DNA of 50,177 bases from Deltaproteobacteria bacterium (lineage in GTDB: Bacteria > UBA10199 > JADGCS01): assembly GCA_015228875.1 (NCBI GenBank), contig JADGCS010000018.1, positions 1 through 50,177 on the forward strand. The letters run 5' to 3'. Position 1 is the stretch's first letter, and the number at the start of each line of letters is the position of its first letter. The notes beneath the pieces are model-generated. The model saw only the letters and a program-made list of their open reading frames with translations. It made no database searches and was not told the DNA's origin. Shown piece after piece: positions 24,474 through 32,614 of this stretch. Made by a program: the position numbers and the translations under genes.

Positions 24474-26405
24474 TTATAATTTTTTTGATTCTATTTGCTC
24501 CAATTTGCTTTTCTTTTTTAAAAAAATTTCTATTTGCTCAATGGCAGCGGGCGTGATGCCGGGTATTCCAAGTGCCTGTCCCAAATTTTCTGGTTTGTGT
24601 TTATTTAGCTTTTCCCTCGTCTCTGTTGAAAGGCTGCGCAGTTCTTCGTAACGCATATTCTTAGGTATTCTTACATTTTGGTACAAGGCCATCCTGGAAA
24701 TACGATTGCTGTATCTCTTAATGTAGCCATCATATTTTAAATCACTAAGAAACGACTTAATAACATCGCTTGAAAAAATTTCATCTTGAGGAAAGTTGTT
24801 TTTTAAAAAAAGGTTGACCGCCAGATGTTTTTCATCCTCAGTTATGGTTGCATCAAAAATAATATTCTCAATCTTTGTTTTTATTTCTCTCGAGTCCGTG
24901 GCGCTATCAGGATTGTCATGTTTGATTACTTGAAGCAGGCCCCTCTTTGAGGCCGAGACCATTCGCATGATTTGGCTTTCCCGTTTTTCGCAATCTGACA
25001 TTGTTTCATGATCAACCAATCCAATTTGATATCCGAATCTCATGAGCCTTCGATCTGCGTTGTCTTCCCTCAAGAGTAATCGATACTCGGCCCTTGAAGT
25101 AAACATCCTGTATGGTTCACCGCCAATGCCTTTTGTAATAAGGTCGTCAGTCATGACTCCGATGTATGAGTTTGTACGATCAAGCAAAAAAGGGGGCGCT
25201 TCTTTGACGAGCATGCATGCATTAATCCCAGCCATCAACCCCTGTGCAGCAGCCTCCTCATAACCAGTTGTGCCATTAATCTGCCCAGCCAAAAAAAGTC
25301 CCTGAATATTTTTTGTTTCATAATTTGATTTGATTTGAGTGGGACAGACCGCATCGTACTCAACTCCATAGCCAGGCCTGGTGATCTCGACATTCTCACA
25401 CCCCGGGATGGTTCTCACAAATGCAAGCTGAGTGTGATATGGTAAACTTGTAGAAATGCCATTGGGATAAATTTCTTGAACATCAAGACCCTCGGGTTCA
25501 AGAAAAATCTGGTGCCTTTCCTTGTCTGCAAACCTTACAATTTTATCCTCAATACTTGGACAATAACGAGGGCCCCTCCCGCGAATAACGCCAGTAAATA
25601 ACGGGGACATATTTAAACCGCTGCGAATAATATCGTGTGTCTCTTGGTTTGTGTAAGTAATGTAACAAGAGACCTGTTTCTGCCGGACAAGTGGATGTGA
25701 AAATGAAAACTGAGGCAGGGGGTCATCGCCCTTTTGTTCCTCTAATGCATTGAAATTTATTGTTCTTTTATCAAGCCTAGGCACAGTGCCTGTTTTAAGC
25801 CTTAATATTTCCAGGCCGCAGTCATTAATAAGAGAAGCGCTCAGGTCTTCTGCCGAGATCTCTCCAATGCGGCCCCCTGGTTGAGATATAAGGCCAATAT
25901 GACACAATCCCTTTAAAAAAGTTCCAGTCGTTATAATAACCGTTTTTGAAAAAAATTGATTGCCGGACTTAAGCTGCACACCCATGCAACGCGCGTTCTT
26001 AACCAATATTTTTGCAACGATGCCTTCTTTAATGGAGACGTTTTCACTGTTTTCTAATTTCTGCCTCATCATCTTCATGTAAAGATACTTGTCCGCTTGC
26101 GCCCTCGTCCCCTGAACTGCAGGCCCCTTTTTGGTGTTGAGTCTTCTAAATTGAATTCCAGTAGCATCAATGACCTTGGCCATTGCGCCACCAAGGGCAT
26201 CAATCTCTCTTACTATGTGTCCTTTTCCAAGACCTCCAATTGATGGGTTGCAACTCATCGCAGCGATCCTGTCGATATTGGCTGTGATAAGTAATGTCTT
26301 CACGCCAAGTTTTGATGATGCCAATGCAGCCTCACAACCCGCATGACCTGCACCCACGATGATGACATCGTAGTCTCTATCAGTGATGTGGATACTATCC
26401 GTCAT
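24474..26405 (-). CDS. mnmG: tRNA uridine-5-carboxymethylaminomethyl modification enzyme MnmG (GidA)
   Basis: About 643 aa from the ATG at 26405 (MTDSIHITDRDYDVIIVGAGHAGCEAA); the frame extends 12 codons upstream without homology. The FAD-binding GAGHAGCEAA motif is near residue 20. The two signature patterns are GPRYCPSIEDKIVRF (near residue 273) and GQINGTTGYEEAAAQGLMAGIN (near 370). The C-terminal helical domain ends GIPGITPAAIEQIEIFLKK. MnmG works with MnmE to modify wobble uridine in certain tRNAs. mnmE lies directly upstream in the same orientation. Confidence 0.96.
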   Translation of the reverse strand: MTDSIHITDRDYDVIIVGAGHAGCEAALASSKLGVKTLLITANIDRIAAMSCNPSIGGLGKGHIVREIDALGGAMAKVIDATGIQFRRLNTKKGPAVQGTRAQADKYLYMKMMRQKLENSENVSIKEGIVAKILVKNARCMGVQLKSGNQFFSKTVIITTGTFLKGLCHIGLISQPGGRIGEISAEDLSASLINDCGLEILRLKTGTVPRLDKRTINFNALEEQKGDDPLPQFSFSHPLVRQKQVSCYITYTNQETHDIIRSGLNMSPLFTGVIRGRGPRYCPSIEDKIVRFADKERHQIFLEPEGLDVQEIYPNGISTSLPYHTQLAFVRTIPGCENVEITRPGYGVEYDAVCPTQIKSNYETKNIQGLFLAGQINGTTGYEEAAAQGLMAGINACMLVKEAPPFLLDRTNSYIGVMTDDLITKGIGGEPYRMFTSRAEYRLLLREDNADRRLMRFGYQIGLVDHETMSDCEKRESQIMRMVSASKRGLLQVIKHDNPDSATDSREIKTKIENIIFDATITEDEKHLAVNLFLKNNFPQDEIFSSDVIKSFLSDLKYDGYIKRYSNRISRMALYQNVRIPKNMRYEELRSLSTETREKLNKHKPENLGQALGIPGITPAAIEQIEIFLKKKSKLEQIESKKL

Positions 26406-26561
26406 AGTCCGTCTTTTATTAAGTTTGATATTGAATATCAAATATTCGAATTTTTTTATCCGGGTTATTTTAATTTCATCGACATTGCGATGTGTTATTA
26501 TTTTGTTTGATTATTATGTAATGTCATTTTATTGGCGTGAATACTTGGCAGCAAGAGGCGA

Positions 26562-27986
26562 CTATTTTCCCACACAAAACTTAGAAAAAATTTCCCCAAG
26601 GACATCATCACTGGTAATGGCTCCGGTAATCTCATCCAAGGTGTCAATAGAAATTCTAATCTCCTCCGCAATGATTTCTCGATCGCACTCAAATGAAAGT
26701 TGGGTGCCATTGAGTAATTTTAGCAGGCGCTCCTTTACTTCAAAGATTTTTAAACACTGTCTTTGATTAATGTGAACCATGCAGGTTCTACTTACCTTAT
26801 CTCGAATCTGGGCCTTGATCTTGTTAATTACCTCATTTAAGCCAAAGCGAGTTCGGGCCGACACAACCACGACATCACTCATTGCATCAGTGTATGCTTT
26901 GATGGCCAAAGGATCAATTAAACCACTGTCTGCATCTGCAAACAAGATGTCGGCCTTGTTTAATATAATTATTGTTTTATCAATAGATAGCATTGCTTCT
27001 TCTATTTTTTGTTTAACTTTTTCGCATGAAAACGGCTCATCAATTACAAACAATACGATGTCTACCGTTTTTATAAGGTCGTTAGTTTTGCCAATGCCTA
27101 TTTTTTCAATAGGGTTATCTGTACAGCGCAATCCCGCTGTGTCCTTAACGTTAATTTTTACCCCGTCTAGTAGTAACGAGCCCTCAACTATGTCGCGAGT
27201 TGTCCCTGCTGCATCCGTCACAATCGCCTTTTCCTCTAACAGGATCTCGTTAAAGAGAGAAGACTTTCCAACATTCACATCGCCAACAATAGCGACATTA
27301 ATCCCTCTCTCTAAAATTACAGTCTGCTCGTAACCTTGTTCCAGGGTTGTCAACCTATCGACAATCTTAATAAGGATGTCTTTTACCTTTGCTTCGCCAA
27401 TGACCTGCAAGTCCTCTTCGGAAAACTCAAAAGTCACCTCTATCTGGGCTAGAATTTCTGTAAGAAGTACTTTTATTTCCTCTATGTATAATCTCAATTT
27501 TCCGTGTGTATTTTGTATCGATAGCATCAAGGCATCCTCGGTCTCTGCATTAATGATCTCGCAGATTGATTCGGCCTTTGTTAAATCAATCTTGTCATTA
27601 AGGTATGCCCTCTTGCTAAACTCTCCGGGTTCAGCAGCCCTGATTTTAAACTCAGTCTTGAGGCTCAAGATCTTTCTTATGACGCTGTTCAAAAGACACA
27701 AATTGCCATGGCAAAAAATTTCTACAACGTCCTCGCCAGTAAATGTGTCTGGACCTTTCATGTAGACCGCCAAGGCCTCATCAAAAACGTCATGAATTGA
27801 TGTGGTTAGAAGCCCAAAACATAATTGTCTCGATTTAATGTTTTTTGTTGTTTTTTTTGAACGTTTTATAAATATTTTTTCAAGTATTTGTTTTGATTCT
27901 TGGCCGGAAATTCTAATAATTCCAATAGGTCCATTGGCGTTGGGGGTAACTATAGCAACTATATTGTCTTTAAAATATCTTTCCAA
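26562..27986 (-). CDS. mnmE: tRNA modification GTPase MnmE (TrmE)
   Basis: A 474-aa protein with an N-terminal folate-binding domain (IVAIVTPNANGPIGIIRISG at the start), a central helical domain, an inserted G domain (VAIVGDVNVGKSSLFNEIL P-loop near residue 230, DTAG near 280, NKAD near 343), and the C-terminal FCVGK motif that replaces the usual C(I/L)GK while keeping the essential cysteine. It pairs with MnmG, just downstream, in tRNA wobble-uridine modification. Both genes are AT-rich relative to the first 20 kb. Confidence 0.96.
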   Translation of the reverse strand: MERYFKDNIVAIVTPNANGPIGIIRISGQESKQILEKIFIKRSKKTTKNIKSRQLCFGLLTTSIHDVFDEALAVYMKGPDTFTGEDVVEIFCHGNLCLLNSVIRKILSLKTEFKIRAAEPGEFSKRAYLNDKIDLTKAESICEIINAETEDALMLSIQNTHGKLRLYIEEIKVLLTEILAQIEVTFEFSEEDLQVIGEAKVKDILIKIVDRLTTLEQGYEQTVILERGINVAIVGDVNVGKSSLFNEILLEEKAIVTDAAGTTRDIVEGSLLLDGVKINVKDTAGLRCTDNPIEKIGIGKTNDLIKTVDIVLFVIDEPFSCEKVKQKIEEAMLSIDKTIIILNKADILFADADSGLIDPLAIKAYTDAMSDVVVVSARTRFGLNEVINKIKAQIRDKVSRTCMVHINQRQCLKIFEVKERLLKLLNGTQLSFECDREIIAEEIRISIDTLDEITGAITSDDVLGEIFSKFCVGK

Positions 27987-28236
27987 AATTGTTTTGTGGC
28001 AGTGTCGATACGCAGCCCATCCCTCTTTAAGAAAGGGCGATACCCATCACTCATCCTTGGGTCTGTTGTTATGTTTTTAATATATTTTTTTCATTATTTA
28101 TTGATGTGTTATAATTATTTTTTAAATCTTTTGTTTTATTTTAAATCATTTTATTTTGTAACTTTGTCTGTAGTAATATCGAATTGTTTTTTAGCTTGTT
28201 TTCAACACATTTCATTGTTAAAAAGCCCGCAAAGCA

Positions 28237-30282
28237 GTGCAAACAATCAATCTTGATATCACCCATATCCTTTCAATCTTACATTTTAGTCCATCTTATT
28301 ACCTCGTGTTGAGTGTTGTCTCACTCTTTGCGGGGCCTGCTTTTTTTGCCCTGATAAAAAACAAGGCTGCCTTTATTGAGTTGATTGATGGGTTCACACT
28401 TGTTGTTGTCACATACCTCGTCACCGTTCATCTTTTACCCCATGTCATCGCCGAGATTGGCCTTGTTGCTGTTGTTATCACTTTCTTGGGTGTTTTGTTG
28501 CCTACTTTTTTTGAAAAAAAATTACACGTTTCTTTTGCACACAAAGCACATAAATTCACTTTACTGCTGACGCTTGTGGGGATCTGTTTTCACGAGTTTA
28601 CAGACGGCGTTGCGCTGATTAACCCATCAATGCCGCACACTCCGGACACAATCACCTCGGTTTCTCTATTGCCCATAGCCGTGATCCTGCATCGATTACC
28701 CGTAGGACTCATATTCTGGTTGATCCTGCGACCGGTGTATGGAAACCATAAAACAATTTTGTTTCTCTGTATTATGGCACTATTTACCATTGCGGGCTTC
28801 TTTGCTGGCAACATGGCCCTTGCCAATCTCGAACTCAAGTACTTTGGCTACTTTGAAGCCCTGATTGCCGGCGCCCTGCTGCATGTCATGTTTCACCGCC
28901 ACGAACACCCTTCTCATAACCCGCATAAAGCCGAAAACACTACGCGGGCGGACACCATGCAAAAATTGATGCCGAAACACGTAAAAAAAACCTTCCAAGG
29001 TTCTACACATCAAACATCTTCTACACAATGGCAATGGTCCTCATCAACTGGCGCCATCCTGGGCATTGCGCTTGTCATCTTTTTACTCGTTTCATCAGGA
29101 AAAACCCACGCCCATTCCCTCTCGCATGAAACATCATTTTTTTCTGTTTTTATTATGCTCTCATCAAAAAGCGCCGCCGCTTTGGTGGCAGCTTATGTTT
29201 TCTCGGGTCTCCTGTACACCCTGCTCCCGCCTCAATCCATGGCGTGGATGCATAAGGGGTCCGTTTTTCTCCAGTCACTCAAGGGCATGGCCTTTGGCCT
29301 GCCCCTGCCCATATGCTCTTGCGGAGTGGTTCCCATTTACAGAACCCTCATTAAAAAAGGGGCGCCTCTCGCGAGCGCTATCGCATTTTTTGTTGCCACC
29401 CCAGAACTCGGTATTGACGCCCTCCTCCTGACAATACCGTTGCTCGGTACAAAATTTGCCCTCATTCGCCTTGTTTGTGCTGCATTGGTTGCCCTTGTTA
29501 TAGGGCTCATCATTGGCGTTTTCTTTCAAACAAAGCACTCAGAAGAACACTCACCCCACAGCGATCCCGTTATCCATAAATCATTTTATCAAAAAATCAA
29601 GGAGGGTCTTAAAACGGGCCTCGTGGATTCGGTTGATCACACAGCTCCCTGGATTGTACTTGGTCTTGTGCTTGCTGCTGTTGCACACCCCTATCTTACT
29701 GACTCTGGAATAATGAAATCAATTCCACCCTCGTTGCAGATTCCTCTTTTTGCGCTTTTGGGCATGCCTGTGTATGTCTGTGCAACGGGGGCCACGCCCT
29801 TTGTTGCCGTCCTGATCTACGCAGGGGTTTCTCCCGGGGCCGCCATTGCCTTTTTATTAACCGGACCGGCAACCAACGTCACAACCTTTGGGCTGTTGTC
29901 ACAGCTTCATGGCAAGGCCCTTGCCTCTGTATTTGCCATACTCATGGCCCTTCTTTCAATTTCCCTTGGCTATCTTGTCAACGCGATCAGCCCGGTTATA
30001 TCAATGACGCCGCCAGAAACTCTGCAACACTCAGAAAATCACTATCTGGGCATGTTCTTTCTTCTGATACTGAGTATCATCTATTTACTCTGTCTGATGC
30101 GCCGCGGGCCACGTTTTCTGATCAATCAGATCGTTGCCTTTGATACCCGTCGGGACGATGGCCACGATTGCTGCGCAAATGATTCCTGTTGTGAAAGCAA
30201 TAATTCAAAACATTCACACATCAAACAGGAGTGCTGCCAGGAAAGCAATAATACAAAACATGAGTGCTGCCAGAAAAAATAA
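28237..30282 (+). CDS. Fusion of a ZIP-like membrane domain and a DUF318-type permease with a His/Cys-rich tail
   Basis: A 681-aa membrane protein from a GTG start. Residues 1-225 hold about seven hydrophobic segments with CFHEFTDGVAL and VILHRLPVGLIFW, resembling the metal-binding helices of ZIP transporters. Residues about 225-260 form a linker with HRHEHPSHN followed by an in-frame R2 repeat (codons about 228-256). Residues about 285-640 are a DUF318/UPF0718 permease (ArsP-like family): LPICSCGVVPI, FVATPELGIDALLL, MPVYVCATGATPFVA and LLTGPATNVTTFGLL. The last 35 residues are rich in His and Cys (CCANDSCCESNN, HECCQKK), suggesting metal chelation. It is probably a divalent metal or metalloid exporter; the substrate is not known. 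Next gene: ispH. Confidence 0.75.
   Translation: MQTINLDITHILSILHFSPSYYLVLSVVSLFAGPAFFALIKNKAAFIELIDGFTLVVVTYLVTVHLLPHVIAEIGLVAVVITFLGVLLPTFFEKKLHVSFAHKAHKFTLLLTLVGICFHEFTDGVALINPSMPHTPDTITSVSLLPIAVILHRLPVGLIFWLILRPVYGNHKTILFLCIMALFTIAGFFAGNMALANLELKYFGYFEALIAGALLHVMFHRHEHPSHNPHKAENTTRADTMQKLMPKHVKKTFQGSTHQTSSTQWQWSSSTGAILGIALVIFLLVSSGKTHAHSLSHETSFFSVFIMLSSKSAAALVAAYVFSGLLYTLLPPQSMAWMHKGSVFLQSLKGMAFGLPLPICSCGVVPIYRTLIKKGAPLASAIAFFVATPELGIDALLLTIPLLGTKFALIRLVCAALVALVIGLIIGVFFQTKHSEEHSPHSDPVIHKSFYQKIKEGLKTGLVDSVDHTAPWIVLGLVLAAVAHPYLTDSGIMKSIPPSLQIPLFALLGMPVYVCATGATPFVAVLIYAGVSPGAAIAFLLTGPATNVTTFGLLSQLHGKALASVFAILMALLSISLGYLVNAISPVISMTPPETLQHSENHYLGMFFLLILSIIYLLCLMRRGPRFLINQIVAFDTRRDDGHDCCANDSCCESNNSKHSHIKQECCQESNNTKHECCQKK
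28918..29004 (+). repeat. R2 element, copy b, inserted in frame in the permease gene
   Basis: 87 bp (29 codons) from AACCCGCATAAAGCC to CCTTCCAAGGTTCT. It is translated in the same phase as copy c at 30296-30430. It lacks the internal hairpin segment of copies a and c. Encoded peptide starts NPHKAE and ends KKTFQGS. Confidence 0.88.
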
Positions 30283-30295
30283 AACAAAAAGTCAT

Positions 30296-30430
30296 AACCC
30301 GCATAAAGCGGAGTGCATTGCGATCAAACATGAAGGATTTCATGTTTGGCGCTGTGCGCCAGACACTACGCGGGCGGACACCATGCAAAAATTGATGCCG
30401 AAACGCGTAGAAAAAACCTTCCAGGGTTCT
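30296..30430 (+). repeat. R2 element, copy c, in frame with ispH
   Basis: 135 bp (45 codons) from AACCCGCATAAAGCG to CCTTCCAGGGTTCT. It holds AAACATGAA gga TTCATGTTT-type and GGCGC tgt GCGCC stems. The reading frame through it is open and continues into ispH. It contains ATG codons at 30383 and 30395 that could start ispH. Confidence 0.88.
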
Positions 30431-31606
30431 ATCGGCTTAAACAGCAGAAGTCTCAAGGTGCCCGCCCCTCAAAAGGAGAGCCGCAGGCAGTCACAGAACA
30501 TTTATCATTCCCAGCTTGTAGAGGACATCAAATCAGAAAACTTTTCAAAGCAATTTGGGAGATACACCATCCACCTGACACGCTCCCTTGGCTTTTGCTA
30601 TGGTGTTGATCGTGCCGTTGCGCTTGCGTACGAAGCCTGTCAAAAATACCCAAAAAAAAATATTTACCTCACAACAGAAATCATTCACAACCCCACCGTT
30701 AACCAGAACTTTAAAGACATGGGGATCAGGTTCCTCTCCGGCCCTCATCAATCAGCAGAAATAAATGATCTGACAAAAGATGATGTTGTGATCGTCCCCG
30801 CTTTTGGAACCACCATAAGGGATCTGAATGTACTTCACAACATTGGCTGCACTCTTATCGACACTATTTGCGGGTCTGTGATGGTTGTATGGAAACGCAT
30901 CGAAAAATACGCGCGAAATGGTTTTACCTCGGTCATTCATGGAAAGCGTGATCATGAAGAAATACAGGCAACCGTTTCGCAGATGACCCAGCATAAAAAC
31001 GCCCACTATCTGATCATCAAAGATTTAAATGAGGCAATGACCGTATGCAATTATATACTCCGCAAAAAAAACAAAAAAATGTTTATTAAAAAATTTAAAT
31101 CTTGTACATCGGCCGATTTTGATCCTGATAAACATCTTGAAAAAATTGGTCTTGCCAATCAAACAACGATGCTCTCAAAAGAATCCCTGGAAATCGGCGA
31201 GTTATTTAAAGTGTGCTTTAAAGAAAAATACGGGCCCAAGACATATAAAAATTATCTCATGACTTTTGATACAATCTGCCAGGCCACACAGGAAAGACAA
31301 GATTCGATTGTGGCGCTTAAACAAAAAAAACCGGCTTGTATCATTGTTATTGGAGGTTATAACAGCTCCAACACAACCCAACTGCACAAAATAGCCTCAA
31401 GCTGCACACAAAGTTATCACATCAATCTTGTCGACTGCATCATCAACAACAAAAAAATCAGACACAAACCTTATAACAAAAAAGAAGAGATTATGACATC
31501 AAACTGGCTGCCAGACGGTCCCGTGTCCATAGGCATTACTGCCGGGGCCTCTACCCCAAACAAGGTGATAGGCGACGTTATCGAAAGAATCATTTCTTTT
31601 CGATAG
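30383..31606 (+). CDS. ispH: 4-hydroxy-3-methylbut-2-enyl diphosphate reductase IspH, long form
   Basis: The conserved core begins near 30570 (LTRSLGFCYGVDRAV) and has the three cluster-binding cysteines: GFCYGV, DTICGS and DTICQAT. FGTTIRDL and HEE (HGKRDHEEIQAT) are further family motifs, and ITAGASTPN is near the C terminus. The length and insertions match the long cyanobacterial/plant-type IspH rather than the 310-aa E. coli form. It is the last enzyme of the MEP isoprenoid pathway and carries a [4Fe-4S] cluster. The start is uncertain: the frame is open back to before 30260 through an R2 repeat. ATGs at 30260, 30383 and 30395 and a GTG at 30458 are candidates, none with a strong ribosome site. 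The start given lies within the repeat. Confidence 0.88.
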   Translation: MQKLMPKRVEKTFQGSIGLNSRSLKVPAPQKESRRQSQNIYHSQLVEDIKSENFSKQFGRYTIHLTRSLGFCYGVDRAVALAYEACQKYPKKNIYLTTEIIHNPTVNQNFKDMGIRFLSGPHQSAEINDLTKDDVVIVPAFGTTIRDLNVLHNIGCTLIDTICGSVMVVWKRIEKYARNGFTSVIHGKRDHEEIQATVSQMTQHKNAHYLIIKDLNEAMTVCNYILRKKNKKMFIKKFKSCTSADFDPDKHLEKIGLANQTTMLSKESLEIGELFKVCFKEKYGPKTYKNYLMTFDTICQATQERQDSIVALKQKKPACIIVIGGYNSSNTTQLHKIASSCTQSYHINLVDCIINNKKIRHKPYNKKEEIMTSNWLPDGPVSIGITAGASTPNKVIGDVIERIISFR

Positions 31607-31720
31607 TTATCCCCTCTTTCCCGCACGATAAAAATAACACACATTTGCATTTGAAATTCTTACACTTTCGGGTTAGTGCGGTCTGACATTTAATTATCAA
31701 CAGATAATCAGGAGATTCAC

Positions 31721-32194
31721 ATGCCAAACCTCGTATTAGGCGATTTAAGTCTGGAAGTGCCGGCAAACTGGAAAGACCAGGGAATGGTAACCCTCACGCT
31801 GCCATCAACAGACAAAAAAGTGCGACCCAATATCATCGTCACAAAAGAGAGGCTTTCTCAGCCCGTCGATCTGGTCACCTATTTCGATAAAATCAAACAA
31901 TCGGTTCAGGCTCGGGGGATCAAATCCTTCGAAATTGTAGACGAGTTTGACCTCGACATCGGGGGCATCCCCGCCATGGAAATGGTCTGCAAGTGGGACC
32001 TGTCCGCCATGAAAGAAATGAGCGGCGGCCAGAACCTCGATCACATCAAAGAAGGCCAGATGGTCCAGCAGATACAGGTTTCGCTTATCAAAGATGACTA
32101 CGCAGTTAATTTTACAGCCAGCTTTCCTGCAGAGCAGTTTTCGCTGTACGAAAGACCCTTTGAAAAATTTATCACGAGCCTTAAGTTTGCGTAA
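31721..32194 (+). CDS. DcrB-like (DUF1795) protein
   Basis: A 157-aa protein starting MPNLVLGDLSLEVPANWKDQ, preceded by AGGAG. The whole length matches the DUF1795/DcrB fold: LEVPANWKDQGMVTLTLP, then PNIIVTKERL and a C-terminal QIQVSLIKDDYAVNFTASFP ... FEKFITSLKF. There is no signal peptide. Members occur in type VI secretion and phage-related loci, but no such genes are seen here. The next gene (FHA-protease) may be functionally linked. Confidence 0.72.
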   Translation: MPNLVLGDLSLEVPANWKDQGMVTLTLPSTDKKVRPNIIVTKERLSQPVDLVTYFDKIKQSVQARGIKSFEIVDEFDLDIGGIPAMEMVCKWDLSAMKEMSGGQNLDHIKEGQMVQQIQVSLIKDDYAVNFTASFPAEQFSLYERPFEKFITSLKFA

Positions 32195-32290
32195 CTGAAT
32201 TTTGTGACTTGCCCCCTCGGTCTTTGGTCCAGAACTCAAGTGAGTTCCATAATGCGGAAAGACCGCAGGTTTGTCCGTTTGTCACTGGCG

Positions 32291-32324
32291 CTGGTGGTCT
32301 GTAACTCAAGTGCGCTGTGTGGTC
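32291..32324. repeat. 34-bp dispersed repeat (other copy 39471-39504, inverted)
   Basis: CTGGTGGTCTGTAACTCAAG and the 14 bases after it match the reverse complement of 39471-39504 with two differences. It lies in the gap between the DcrB-like and FHA-protease genes, where no reading frame was accepted. Confidence 0.65.
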
Positions 32325-32403
32325 GTTTTGTGTTGTAATGAATTCTCCATTGTTCAATCAACTCTCTTTGGTCGCGACCAACATAAGATCCTTCCCCAAT
32401 TTA

Positions 32404-32531
32404 GAGGCTGTCGATTTAGACAGCCTCCCTCTATTTTCCATTTTCCATTTTCAAAAATCTCTAATGAAAATGGCATTAGAAAATAGAAAATGGATGGAGG
32501 CTGTCGATTTATTGCATAAATCGACAGCCTC
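32404..32531. repeat. Nested R4 hairpins
   Basis: GAGGCTGTC gattta GACAGCCTC (32404-32427) and GAGGCTGTCGATTTA ttgca TAAATCGACAGCCTC (32497-32531) flank a third stem formed by CCATTTTC and GAAAATGG runs (about 32437-32490). The GAGGCTGTC/GACAGCCT motif also occurs at 22883-22904. It fills much of the 420-bp gap before the FHA-protease gene. Confidence 0.8.
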
Positions 32532-32614
32532 TTTAAAGAGGAGGGGTCAAAATCTGAAACTACCCCCAAAGAACTCAAAAGACATATGAGCAAATTTTGA
32601 CGGAGATGGGTTGT

